Assembly: GCA_035551835.1 (NCBI GenBank)
Contig: DASZMN010000035.1
Location: 1 to 21,469, forward strand
DNA: 21,469 nucleotides
Source: Bog-473 sp035551835
GTDB lineage: Bacteria > Actinomycetota > Acidimicrobiia > Acidimicrobiales > RAAP-2
Direction of reading: 5' to 3'
Shown here piece by piece: positions 1 through 7,073 of this stretch. A program made the translations under genes and the position numbers. Under the pieces are notes generated by a model that saw nothing but the letters and a program-made list of their open reading frames with translations, had not been told where the DNA came from and searched no databases. The first letter of the stretch is position 1. Every line of letters begins with the position of its first letter.

Positions 1-458
1 ACGGTCTCGCCGGCCAGCAGCTGCAGGATCGCCTCGAGGCTCTCCTCCATCATGTCGCGCTGCTTCGCCGGGTCGATGCCCATCATGAAGGCATCGGAGG
101 GCAGCGCGCCGGGGCCGACCCCGATCATGACCCGGCCACGGGTGAGGTGGTCGAGCAGCACCATGCGGTCGGCCAGCATGAAGGGGTGGTGATACGGCAG
201 CGACGACACGCCGGTGCCGAGGCGGATGTGCTTGGTGCGCTGCGCTGCGGCGGCGATGAACACCTCGGGTGAGGCGATGATCTCGTAGCCGGCGGAGTGG
301 TGCTCGCCGAACCACGCCTCGTCGAAGCCGAGCTCGTCGAGATGCTCGATCAGCTGAAGGTCGCGTTCGAGCGCCAGCGTCGGGTTCTGGCCCACCGGGT
401 GGAACGGGGCCAGGAAGATGCCGAACTTCAGTCGGCCGTCGGCGTCAATGGTCGTCAT
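1..458 (-). CDS. LLM-class (luciferase-like) flavin-dependent oxidoreductase, N-terminal part
   Basis: The reading frame is open from the window edge, so only the N-terminal 152 residues are visible. The start is the ATG at 456-458, preceded on the minus strand by GGAG, a good Shine-Dalgarno. The protein has the typical luciferase-like opening: KFGIFLAPFHP near residue 10, then LIEHLDELGFDEAWFGEHHS around residues 36-55, the first beta-alpha units of the TIM barrel. RLGTGVSSLPYHHPFMLADRM and the GRVMIGVGPGALPSDA segment follow. Known members are F420- or FMN-dependent monooxygenases or reductases, and the visible part does not separate them. It lies downstream of the alcohol dehydrogenase on the same strand, with a 109-bp gap that holds an AT-rich imperfect palindrome, so it may have its own promoter. 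Family assignment is firm; substrate is unknown. Confidence 0.9.
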   Translation of the reverse strand, partial: MTTIDADGRLKFGIFLAPFHPVGQNPTLALERDLQLIEHLDELGFDEAWFGEHHSAGYEIIASPEVFIAAAAQRTKHIRLGTGVSSLPYHHPFMLADRMVLLDHLTRGRVMIGVGPGALPSDAFMMGIDPAKQRDMMEESLEAILQLLAGET

Positions 459-475
459 CGCTCTCCATGTCTCGG

Positions 476-491
476 TGCATATGTATGTGCA
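476..491. promoter_or_regulatory. Imperfect AT-rich palindrome upstream of the LLM gene
   Basis: TGCATATGTATGTGCA is a 16-bp near-palindrome; the two imperfect positions are G:T-type. It is one of the few AT-rich spots in this neighbourhood and sits about 20 bp upstream of the LLM start codon. It could be a regulator operator, a promoter core, or both. The assignment is inference. Confidence 0.35.
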
Positions 492-567
492 TATTCGCGT
501 GGGGAAGCCGGCCTTCGCCCGGCCGGGGTCAGATCAGGTCAGGTCGCCGGCGCCGCTGATGGCGGTC

Positions 568-1635
568 TCACGGCCGCACCAGGATCTTGCCGTGGTCGCC
601 CGGCGTGCGGAGCGTCTCGAACGCGCCCGGCGCGCCGGCCAGGTCGACCGACGAGGTGACGAGCAGCTCGGCGCCCGGCATTCCGGCGGCCAGGCGCTGC
701 AGCGTGGCGGCGAACTCGGCCGGGGTGTAGCCGAACGAGAAGCGGAGCTCGAGCTCCTTGGTCACCGCCATGAACGGCTCGATCGCATCGGTGTGCATGC
801 AGACGCCGACCACGACGATCCGGCTGTGCGGCGGCGCGTCGGCGATGAGCGACTGCAGCATGCCGGGCACGCCGACCGCCTCGAAGATGACCGGGTCCTT
901 CACGGCGGCGCCCAGCATTGAGGTGCCGGCCCGCTCCATGACCGTCTTGGCCACCCCGAAGGCGGCCCAGCGCTCGTGCGGCGACTCGGCCAACGGGTCG
1001 ATCACCTCGTCCGCCCCGAACGCCTCGGCCAGGTGCCGCCGCACCGGCGAGAAGTCCGCGGCGAGGACCGGCCCGTGACCCCGGCCCCTGAGCGCGGCGA
1101 TCACGGCGAGGCCGACGGGGCCGCAGCCCACGACGAGACACGGCTGGCCCACGGAGAGGTCGGCCAGGCCCACCGCGTGCTCGCCCACGGCCAGCGGCTC
1201 GGTCAGCGCGGCGAGGTCGGTGTCCAACGAGTCGGGCACCGGGACCAACAGCATCTCCTGGAGCACCATGTGCTCGGCCAGCGCGCCGGGATAGTGGTTC
1301 GAGTAGCCGATCTGCTCCACGCCGGTCGGCCCGACCACGATGGGCACCGAGCAGACCCGGGACCCGACGGGGAGGGTGCCGGCGGTGTCGGGCCCGTGCT
1401 CGACGATCTCGGCGCAGAACTCGTGGCCGAACACGCAGTCGGCCGCCGGGTCCAGCATGGGCACCCCGACCGAGTCCATGAGCCCGGTGAAGTGCGCGAA
1501 GTCGGCCAGGGCGTGGAGGTCGGACCCGCAGATCCCCGCCGCCAGCGAGCGCACGACGACGTGGCCCGACGACGGCACCGGGTCGGCCACGTCGCCGACC
1601 ACCAGTTGCCCACCCCGCGTCACTGCCGCCCGCAT
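568..1635 (-). CDS. Zinc-dependent medium-chain alcohol dehydrogenase (MDR family)
   Basis: An NAD(P)-dependent dehydrogenase of the MDR superfamily. From the ATG at 1633-1635 the protein is 355 aa and opens MRAAV, as is usual in the family; a GTG three codons upstream is the alternative start. Catalytic-zinc residues are visible: C36 in GICGSD and H71-E72 in GHE. E146 of TEPLAVGEHAV is the usual position of the next conserved Glu. The Rossmann motif is VGCGPVG (G170, G172, G175), followed by AADFSP, whose Asp favours NAD over NADP. The lobe with four structural-zinc cysteines, normally between about residues 90 and 115, is replaced by a cysteine-poor stretch (IVVGPTGVEQIGYSNHYPG), so this enzyme probably lacks the structural zinc. 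It is divergent from the SDR operon across about 70 bp. Substrate unknown. Confidence 0.9.
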   Translation of the reverse strand: MRAAVTRGGQLVVGDVADPVPSSGHVVVRSLAAGICGSDLHALADFAHFTGLMDSVGVPMLDPAADCVFGHEFCAEIVEHGPDTAGTLPVGSRVCSVPIVVGPTGVEQIGYSNHYPGALAEHMVLQEMLLVPVPDSLDTDLAALTEPLAVGEHAVGLADLSVGQPCLVVGCGPVGLAVIAALRGRGHGPVLAADFSPVRRHLAEAFGADEVIDPLAESPHERWAAFGVAKTVMERAGTSMLGAAVKDPVIFEAVGVPGMLQSLIADAPPHSRIVVVGVCMHTDAIEPFMAVTKELELRFSFGYTPAEFAATLQRLAAGMPGAELLVTSSVDLAGAPGAFETLRTPGDHGKILVRP

Positions 1636-1693
1636 CGCACCCACACCCCCCGGGATCTGGACCCCTGGGACGGCGCGGCCGCCCCGTTCGTCC

Positions 1694-1699
1694 TACGTT
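1694..1699 (+). promoter_or_regulatory. -10 element TACGTT, leaderless-type position
   Basis: TACGTT fits the actinobacterial -10 pattern TANNNT and ends 7 nt before the GTG of the SDR gene. Transcription would begin at or next to the start codon. No Shine-Dalgarno is visible, which fits a leaderless mRNA. I see no good -35. Confidence 0.5.
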
Positions 1700-1706
1700 T
1701 GCCCCG

Positions 1707-2564
1707 GTGAGTTTCACACAACCCTTTTCCGAGCGCCCGTTCGCGGGCGAGGTGGCGCTGGTCACCGGGGCGGCCCGGCCCCGGGGCATCGGCCGCGCCA
1801 CCGCCGTCACCCTCGCCGCCGGCGGCGCCGACGTGGCCTGCCTCGACATCGCCCGGCCCTACAGCGAGGCCCCGTTCCACGGCACCGCCAGCGGTGACGA
1901 CCTGGCCTCGCTCGCCGACGACGTCCGCGCCCTCGGGGTGCGCGCCGCCACCGCAACGGCCGACGTCTCCGACGAGGCGGCCGTCGAGGCTGCCGTCGCC
2001 GCGGTGAGCGAGGAGCTGGGCCCGGTCACCCTGGTCGCCAACGTGGCCGGCGGGAGCGGACCCGGCTTTGGGCTCGGCCCCCTCCTCGACGTGCCGGCGG
2101 AGGAGTTCCGCCGGGTCCTCGACGTCAACGTCATCGGCACCTGGCTGGTGTCGCGGGCCTGCGCCACCCGGATGGTGGCGGCCGGCGTCGGCGGGCGGAT
2201 CTGCAACGTGTCGAGCCAGGCGGGCAAGCGCGCCTTTCCGCTCCTGGGCGCGTACTGCGCGGCCAAGGCGGGGGTCATCTTGCTGACCCAGACCATGGCC
2301 ACCGAGCTCGGGCCCCTGGGGATCGCCGTCAACGCCGTGTGCCCGGGCACGGTGGACACCGACCTCATCAACAAGGACGAGATCTTCGAGGGGCTGATGG
2401 GCGGCCCCGAGGGGCTCGCCACCTGGGTAGCCCGCGAGATCCCCCTCGGTCGCCTCCAGTCGGCCGACGAGATCGCGAGCGCCATTTGCTGGCTCCTCTC
2501 CGACGCGGCCCGGGGCATCACGGGCGAGGCCTTGAACGTCAGCGCCGGACAGACGATGGTTTAG
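1707..2564 (+). CDS. Short-chain dehydrogenase/reductase (SDR)
   Basis: A 285-aa classical SDR, an NAD(P)-dependent oxidoreductase of alcohols or ketones. The cofactor motif TGAARPRGIGR spans residues 20-30 and is two residues longer than the usual TGxxxGIG. NVAGG stands at the NNAG position. The catalytic set is S170, Y183 and K187 (NVSSQAGKRAF, then YCAAK). The C-terminal ITGEALNVSAGQ segment is typical of FabG-like members. The GTG at 1707 is chosen because it directly follows the -10-like TACGTT and gives a normal N-terminus. The next gene starts 2 nt after the TAG, so the two are co-transcribed. LLINKDE-type substrate loops do not reveal the substrate. Confidence 0.92.
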   Translation: MSFTQPFSERPFAGEVALVTGAARPRGIGRATAVTLAAGGADVACLDIARPYSEAPFHGTASGDDLASLADDVRALGVRAATATADVSDEAAVEAAVAAVSEELGPVTLVANVAGGSGPGFGLGPLLDVPAEEFRRVLDVNVIGTWLVSRACATRMVAAGVGGRICNVSSQAGKRAFPLLGAYCAAKAGVILLTQTMATELGPLGIAVNAVCPGTVDTDLINKDEIFEGLMGGPEGLATWVAREIPLGRLQSADEIASAICWLLSDAARGITGEALNVSAGQTMV

Positions 2565-2566
2565 GC

Positions 2567-3574
2567 ATGCCGATCCTCGATGCCCGCCACGACCTCGCCC
2601 ACCCCGTCGAGGGCGACAGCGCCTGGAGCGAGTCGTACTACTTCAACGCCTACGACCCCGAGAGCGACTCGGGGCTGTTCACCCGCATCGGCATCCGGCC
2701 CAACGAGGGGACGATGGACGTCGGGATGTCGCTGTGGCTGCCGGGCGGCGAGCTCGGCGAGTACCGGTGGATCAGGGAGCAGCGCGAGACGGTCGACACC
2801 ACCCTCGAGGTCGGCGCGGTCCGCTACGAGATGCTCGAGGCGCTCCAGTCCTGGCGCCTCACCATGGACGACGCGGTGCAGGCGCGGCCGTGCGGCAAGA
2901 GCCGGGCCGAGGCCGAGGCCGGGGCGCACCCGGTCAAGGTGGCGCTCGACGTGCGCTTCGACGCCATCACGCCGGCGGTGGGCACCGACGGCCAGCCCGG
3001 GGGCGGGCCCAAGTCGAAGGAGGCGGCGGCGGCGTCGGGCACGGTGGGCAAGGGGCATCTCGAGCAGTCGGGCCGCTGGAGCGGCACCCTCACCGTCGAC
3101 GGGGTCACCCACCAGTGGAAGGGCGCGCACGGCAACCGCGACCGTTCCTGGGGCCCGCGTCGTTGGGGCGGGCCGAAGATGTGGCGCTGGTTCTCCATCA
3201 ACGTCGGCGACGACCTGCACTTCGGCGGCATCCGCCTCGGGACCGACGCCGGCGACCTGCACCGGGGCTGGGTCTGGGACGGCAGCCGGGCGACGTCGAT
3301 CGCCGAGTGGCGCGTGCGCACCGACCTCGAGGACGACGGCGTCACCCACCGCGTCGTGCACCTCGAGGTGGCCGACAAGTCCGGGCGCACGTTCCCGCTG
3401 CGCGGCGACGTGTTGCGGGTGGCCCCCATCGGCCAGGCCGGCGGCACGCTCGTCAACGAGGGGCTGGCGCGCTGGACCTACGAGGGTGACGGCGCGCCGC
3501 GCACCGGTTACGGCATCGCCGAGTACCTGCACCAGCTCGACGACGCCGGGAGGCCGGTCGTCCCCGTCGAGTAG
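2567..3574 (+). CDS. Conserved protein of unknown function, lipocalin/CrtC-like beta-barrel candidate
   Basis: A 335-aa soluble protein with no signal peptide, rich in Trp, Gly and Asp, with alternating polar and hydrophobic strands that suggest a beta-barrel or beta-sandwich. Recognisable blocks are HDLAHPVEGDSAWSESYYF near the N-terminus, TRIGIRPNEG, LWLPGGELGEYRWI, a central GKGHLEQSGRWSGTL, HGNRDRSWGPRRWGGP and a tail with GYGIAEYLHQL. This layout resembles proteins annotated as hydroxyneurosporene-dehydrogenase or AttH-like, recently renamed as DUF families (DUF7064/DUF7065 from memory), often found beside APH-type phosphotransferases. The ATG at 2567 lies 2 nt after the SDR stop, and longer frames upstream would run inside the SDR. 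The neighbours imply a role in the same catabolic or modification pathway; the reaction is unknown. Confidence 0.85.
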   Translation: MPILDARHDLAHPVEGDSAWSESYYFNAYDPESDSGLFTRIGIRPNEGTMDVGMSLWLPGGELGEYRWIREQRETVDTTLEVGAVRYEMLEALQSWRLTMDDAVQARPCGKSRAEAEAGAHPVKVALDVRFDAITPAVGTDGQPGGGPKSKEAAAASGTVGKGHLEQSGRWSGTLTVDGVTHQWKGAHGNRDRSWGPRRWGGPKMWRWFSINVGDDLHFGGIRLGTDAGDLHRGWVWDGSRATSIAEWRVRTDLEDDGVTHRVVHLEVADKSGRTFPLRGDVLRVAPIGQAGGTLVNEGLARWTYEGDGAPRTGYGIAEYLHQLDDAGRPVVPVE

Positions 3575-3613
3575 CCGGCCGACTCCACCCGCCGCCGCCG
3601 AACCAAGCCACCC

Positions 3614-5017
3614 ATGTCGCCCCGGTTGAGCACCCAGGAGCAGGCCGCCGCGCTCGCGGCGCGTCTCGGCGGGTCGGTCCACGACCTGCACCGGCTCTCG
3701 GGTGGCGCCTCGCGGGTGACCAGCGCCTTCGACCTCGAGACCGCCGACGGCGCGACCCGCCCCCTCATCGTGCAGATGGACCGCGCCGGTGGCGCGCCGG
3801 GCCGCGCCAAGGCGCGCCTCGAACAGGGCCTGCTCGAGGCGGCCCGCCGCGCCGGCGTCCCGGTCCCCGAAGTGGTCGCCGCGCCCGACTGGAACGCCGA
3901 CACCGACGCCGGCGAGGGGGCGGACCCGCTCGGCGGCGCCTGGCTCGTGGTCGAGCGCCTCGAGGGCGAGACGATCCCGCGCAAGATCCTGCGTGACCCC
4001 GAATGGGCCGCCGCCCGCCGCGTGCTGACCGCGCAGTGCGGCCGTGCGCTGGCCGCCGTCCACACCATCGAGACCGCCTCGGTCGCGGGCCTGCCCGCGG
4101 CGGACCCGCTGGGCGACCCGCTCCCGCTCCTCGATACCCTCGGCGAGGTCCGACCCGCGCTCGAGCTCGGCGTGCGCTGGCTCGCCGCCCACCGCCCCGA
4201 CGACGGCGCTGGGGCCGGCGCGCGGCCGACGGTGACGGTCCACGGCGACTTTCGCAACGGGAACCTCCTCGTCGGGCCGGGCGGGCTGCGCGGCGTGCTC
4301 GACTGGGAGCTGGCCCACGCCGGCGACCCCGCCGAGGACATCGGCTGGCTGTGCGCCCCCGCCTGGCGCTTCGGCGGACCCGGCGAGGTCGGCGGCTTCG
4401 GCTCGGTCGCCGAGCTGCTCGCGGCCTACGAGGAGGCCGGCGGCGACGCGGTGGCGCCCGCGCGCGTCCACTGGTGGCAGGTCTACGCGACGGTGAAGTG
4501 GGCGGCCATCTGCGCGTTGCAGGCCTCCGTCCACCTGGGCGGGATGACGCGCTCGGTCGAGCTGGCCGCGATCGGCCGTCGCGTCTGCGAGAGCGAGTGG
4601 GACCTCTTCGTGCTCCTCGGGGTGCCGCCGCCCGTCGACCTCCCCGAGCCGGTGGCGGCGGCCGGAGCGCTCCCGCCCTTTGGCCGTCCCACCGCGGCCG
4701 AGCTCACCGAGGCGGTGCGCGAGTACGTGGAGGGACAGATGGAGCGCGGCGAGGGCGCCGCGGGCTTCGAGGCCCGCGTGGCACGCAACGCGCTGGGCGT
4801 CGTCGAGCGCGAGCTGCGACTCGGTCCGTCCATCTCGGCCGCGCACGCGGCGCGCCTCGCCGGGCTGGGTTTCGCCGACGACCTTGCCTTGGCCGCCGCC
4901 CTGCGCGCCGGTGAGCTCGACGCGGACTGGAGACGGGTGGCGCCGGCGCTGGCGGCGTCGGCGCGCGACCAGCTGCGGGTGGCGAACCCCTCCTACTTGC
5001 CGGCGGCCACGGCGTAG
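3614..5017 (+). CDS. APH-fold phosphotransferase with C-terminal DUF6285-like domain
   Basis: A 467-aa protein. Residues 1 to about 330 form an aminoglycoside-phosphotransferase/ACAD10-11-like kinase fold. LSGGASRVTSAF is the nucleotide loop, LIVQMD takes the place of the usual Lys strand (no Lys is visible there), H210-G211-D212 with FRNGN is the catalytic loop, and D230 in LDWELAHAGDPAEDIGW is the metal-binding Asp of the DFG position. From about residue 355, FGRPTAAELTEAVREYVE and ARVARNALGVVERELRLG match the DUF6285 pattern, which occurs alone or fused to such kinases. Known relatives act in acyl or hydroxyacyl metabolism rather than antibiotic resistance. The gene lies 39 bp downstream of the previous one. 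Its last 25 bp overlap the convergent MFS gene. Confidence 0.9.
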   Translation: MSPRLSTQEQAAALAARLGGSVHDLHRLSGGASRVTSAFDLETADGATRPLIVQMDRAGGAPGRAKARLEQGLLEAARRAGVPVPEVVAAPDWNADTDAGEGADPLGGAWLVVERLEGETIPRKILRDPEWAAARRVLTAQCGRALAAVHTIETASVAGLPAADPLGDPLPLLDTLGEVRPALELGVRWLAAHRPDDGAGAGARPTVTVHGDFRNGNLLVGPGGLRGVLDWELAHAGDPAEDIGWLCAPAWRFGGPGEVGGFGSVAELLAAYEEAGGDAVAPARVHWWQVYATVKWAAICALQASVHLGGMTRSVELAAIGRRVCESEWDLFVLLGVPPPVDLPEPVAAAGALPPFGRPTAAELTEAVREYVEGQMERGEGAAGFEARVARNALGVVERELRLGPSISAAHAARLAGLGFADDLALAAALRAGELDADWRRVAPALAASARDQLRVANPSYLPAATA

Positions 5018-6468
5018 GCGTTCGCCGGCTGGGCGGGGGAGCGCTCGTCGAGCGGCACGGCGCCGGCGTCGGCCGTCTCGCCCGCCCGGGCCCCGATGCC
5101 CTGAAGGATGGCGCCGGACACCAGCCCGCATCCGGCCATGAAGAGCCAGGCGTGATGGAAGGCGGTGATGGCGGACGTCCCGGTGGCGGTGCCGAGGATG
5201 GCGACCAGGCAGGCGACGCCGAGCGCGACGCCGATCTGGCGCGTCATGGCGTACAGCGCCGAGCCCGTGGCGAAGCGCTGTGGCGGCAGCGGGGCGGTGG
5301 CGGCACCGCCCAGGGACGGCAGCAGGAGCCCGACGCCGAAGCCGCTCAGCAGGCTGCCGGGGAGGTAGGCGCCGAGCCAGTCCGGGGTGGCGCCGACCCG
5401 GGCGATCCACCAGGCGCCGCCGGCGGCGAAGAACAGCGAGCCGGCCGTGCCCACGGCGCGGTGGCCGAGGCGGGCGCCGAGCAGGCCGGCGGGGAACGCG
5501 GTCAGGCCGGCCAGCAACGGGCCGGGGGCGATCATGAACCCGGCGCGCAGCACCGACTCGTGCCAGACGCCGGTCAGGAAGAGCACGCCCCCGAGCACGA
5601 GGGCGCCGAAGCCACCGAAGAAGACGAGCGAGCTGACGTCGGCCAGCGCGACGGCGCGGTGGCGAATGACGGCCGGCTCGAGGATCGGGTATTCGTGGCG
5701 GAAGGAACGAACGACGAGCCACGTGCCCGCGGCGGCGGCCACGACGAAGGCGCCGACGATGCGCGCACTGCCCCAGCCCCACGACGAGCCCTGCACGATG
5801 GCGGCGACCAGGCTGGCCACCGACACGGACAACAGCGCGGCACCCACGAGGTCCGACTTGTGCGCCGCCGGGTCGCGCACTTCGGTGAGGAGGCGGACGC
5901 CGAAGACGAGGGCGAGCACGCTGAGAGGCAGGTTGACCAGGAAGACCCAGCGCCAGCTCGCCTGCACCAGCAGCCCGCCGATCGGGGGGCCGAAGGCGGC
6001 CGCGGCGCCGCCGACGGCCGACCACAGGCCGATCGCCGCGCCCTTGCGCTCGGGCCCGAACGCGGGGAGGAGCAGCCCGAGCGAGGTCGGCAGCATGAGC
6101 GCCCCGCCGGTGGCCTGCAGGACGCGGGCGGCGACGAGGACGCCGAGCGACGGCGCGACCGCGCACAGGGCGGACGATGCGGTGAACACGGCGAGGCCGA
6201 TGAGGAAGGCGCGCTTGCGCCCGGCCCGGTCGGCCCAGCGGCCGGCGGGGACGAGGGCGGCGGCGAAGACGATCGTGTACGCGCTCAAGACCCACGAGAG
6301 CGAACTGAGGCTCTCGCCGTGGAAGCTCTTCGAGATGCTCGGGAACGCAATGTTGACGATGAACAGGTCGAGGGAAGAGAGGAAGACCCCCGTCAACACG
6401 ATCAGGGCGGTGAGGACGGGGTGGGCGCCCTCAGGCGTCTCGCCTCGCCCTCTGGTCAGTTCTGTCAT
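4993..6468 (-). CDS. DHA2-family MFS drug/proton antiporter (first copy)
   Basis: A 491-aa inner-membrane transporter with about 14 hydrophobic segments, as in the DHA2 (14-TMS) family. Motif A is clear (GRWADRAGRKRAF, about residue 70), LDLFIVNIAFPSI lies in TM1, and the GAxxGPxxGG block (AFGPPIGGLL) follows TM5. The ATG at 6466-6468 is chosen over an upstream TTG because it lies 7 nt after TACAGT, a -10-like hexamer, and gives a normal N-terminus. It is divergent from an HxlR regulator across 71 bp, a common arrangement in which the regulator controls the pump. The likely role is efflux of a toxic organic compound; the substrate is unknown. The C-terminal end overlaps the convergent phosphotransferase gene. 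Confidence 0.93.
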   Translation of the reverse strand: MTELTRGRGETPEGAHPVLTALIVLTGVFLSSLDLFIVNIAFPSISKSFHGESLSSLSWVLSAYTIVFAAALVPAGRWADRAGRKRAFLIGLAVFTASSALCAVAPSLGVLVAARVLQATGGALMLPTSLGLLLPAFGPERKGAAIGLWSAVGGAAAAFGPPIGGLLVQASWRWVFLVNLPLSVLALVFGVRLLTEVRDPAAHKSDLVGAALLSVSVASLVAAIVQGSSWGWGSARIVGAFVVAAAAGTWLVVRSFRHEYPILEPAVIRHRAVALADVSSLVFFGGFGALVLGGVLFLTGVWHESVLRAGFMIAPGPLLAGLTAFPAGLLGARLGHRAVGTAGSLFFAAGGAWWIARVGATPDWLGAYLPGSLLSGFGVGLLLPSLGGAATAPLPPQRFATGSALYAMTRQIGVALGVACLVAILGTATGTSAITAFHHAWLFMAGCGLVSGAILQGIGARAGETADAGAVPLDERSPAQPANAYAVAAGK

Positions 6469-6475
6469 GAGATGT

Positions 6476-6481
6476 ACTGTA
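6476..6481 (-). promoter_or_regulatory. -10 element of the MFS gene, leaderless-type position
   Basis: On the minus strand TACAGT ends 7 nt before the ATG. TTGTTT lies 17 bp upstream and is a weak -35 candidate. There is no Shine-Dalgarno between them. Confidence 0.5.
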
Positions 6482-6486
6482 GGCGA

Positions 6487-6502
6487 GAAAGTTTCATAAA
6501 AC
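6487..6502. promoter_or_regulatory. Candidate operator in the MFS/HxlR divergent promoter
   Basis: Two overlapping small palindromes, GAAAGTTTC (6487-6495) and GTTT-N4-AAAC (6491-6502), form the only AT-rich patch between the divergent genes. They overlap the spacer of the minus-strand promoter. Binding by the adjacent HxlR protein would repress the pump; this is inference from position. Confidence 0.35.
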
Positions 6503-6526
6503 AACGCATTCGGGTCAAAGGTGCAG

Positions 6527-6532
6527 TAGGCT
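6527..6532 (+). promoter_or_regulatory. -10 element of the HxlR gene, leaderless-type position
   Basis: TAGGCT fits TANNNT and ends 7 nt before the ATG at 6540. No convincing -35 and no Shine-Dalgarno are seen. Confidence 0.5.
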
Positions 6533-6539
6533 GGGGTTG

Positions 6540-7040
6540 ATGTTGAATCGCGACTACGCCAGCCAGTACTGCCCGGTGGCGTCGACGCTCGAGGTGGTGG
6601 GCGAACGCTGGACCCTGTTGATCCTCCGGGACGTCTTCATGGGGATCAGGCGCTTCGAGGCGATGCAGCGGGACCTGGGCATCGCCCGCAACGTGCTGCA
6701 GGCACGGCTGGAGCGGCTGGTCGAAGAGGGCGTCTTGGTGAAGCGGCCCTACCAGGAGCGCCCGCAGCGCAGCGAGTACCGCCTGACCGAGAAGGGGGCC
6801 GACCTGTGGCCCGTCCTCGTCGCGCTGCTGAAGTGGGGTGACCGCTACGGGCTCGAGGGGGAGCGGCCGATCATCCTGCAGCACCGCGGTTGTGGAGGCG
6901 AGATCGACGACCGGCGCCGCTGCGTCGCCTGCGGCGCCGACGTCTCGGTGACCGAGGCGATCGCGATCCGGACCGGAGCGAACAGGCCGGCCGCCGAGGA
7001 TGCCTCGGCCGACGGACCGGCGGTGCGGGTCAGCGCCTGA
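6540..7040 (+). CDS. HxlR-family winged-helix transcriptional regulator
   Basis: A 166-aa DNA-binding protein. The HxlR signature is complete: a Cys at residue 11 in YCPVASTLEVVGERWTLLILRD, then RRFEAMQRDLGIARNVLQARL (recognition helix region) and the wing EYRLTEKGADLWPVL. The C-terminus adds a short zinc-ribbon-like cluster, HRGCGG and CVACGA, seen in a subset of actinobacterial members. The Cys near the N-terminus can sense redox or electrophiles in studied relatives. A TTG one codon upstream is in frame, but the ATG at 6540 matches the leaderless-type spacing. It probably controls the divergent MFS gene and perhaps the amidase 33 bp downstream. Confidence 0.93.
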   Translation: MLNRDYASQYCPVASTLEVVGERWTLLILRDVFMGIRRFEAMQRDLGIARNVLQARLERLVEEGVLVKRPYQERPQRSEYRLTEKGADLWPVLVALLKWGDRYGLEGERPIILQHRGCGGEIDDRRRCVACGADVSVTEAIAIRTGANRPAAEDASADGPAVRVSA

Positions 7041-7061
7041 GCGGGCGGCGGTGCGCCTGGG

Positions 7062-7067
7062 TACGGT
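7062..7067 (+). promoter_or_regulatory. -10 element of the amidase gene, leaderless-type position
   Basis: TACGGT fits TANNNT and ends 6 nt before the amidase ATG. The amidase could therefore be transcribed on its own as well as by read-through from the HxlR gene. Confidence 0.5.
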
Positions 7068-7073
7068 TCGTCC

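Noticed and set aside
3614..5017. Aminoglycoside resistance gene
   Set aside because: The kinase fold is that of the ACAD10/11-like group with a DUF6285-like tail, inside a catabolic operon; resistance is not supported.
2561..6295. Very long open frame (over 1200 codons) on the minus strand
   Set aside because: It is Arg/Gly/Ala-rich low-complexity translation antisense to well-supported genes, an effect of high GC content.
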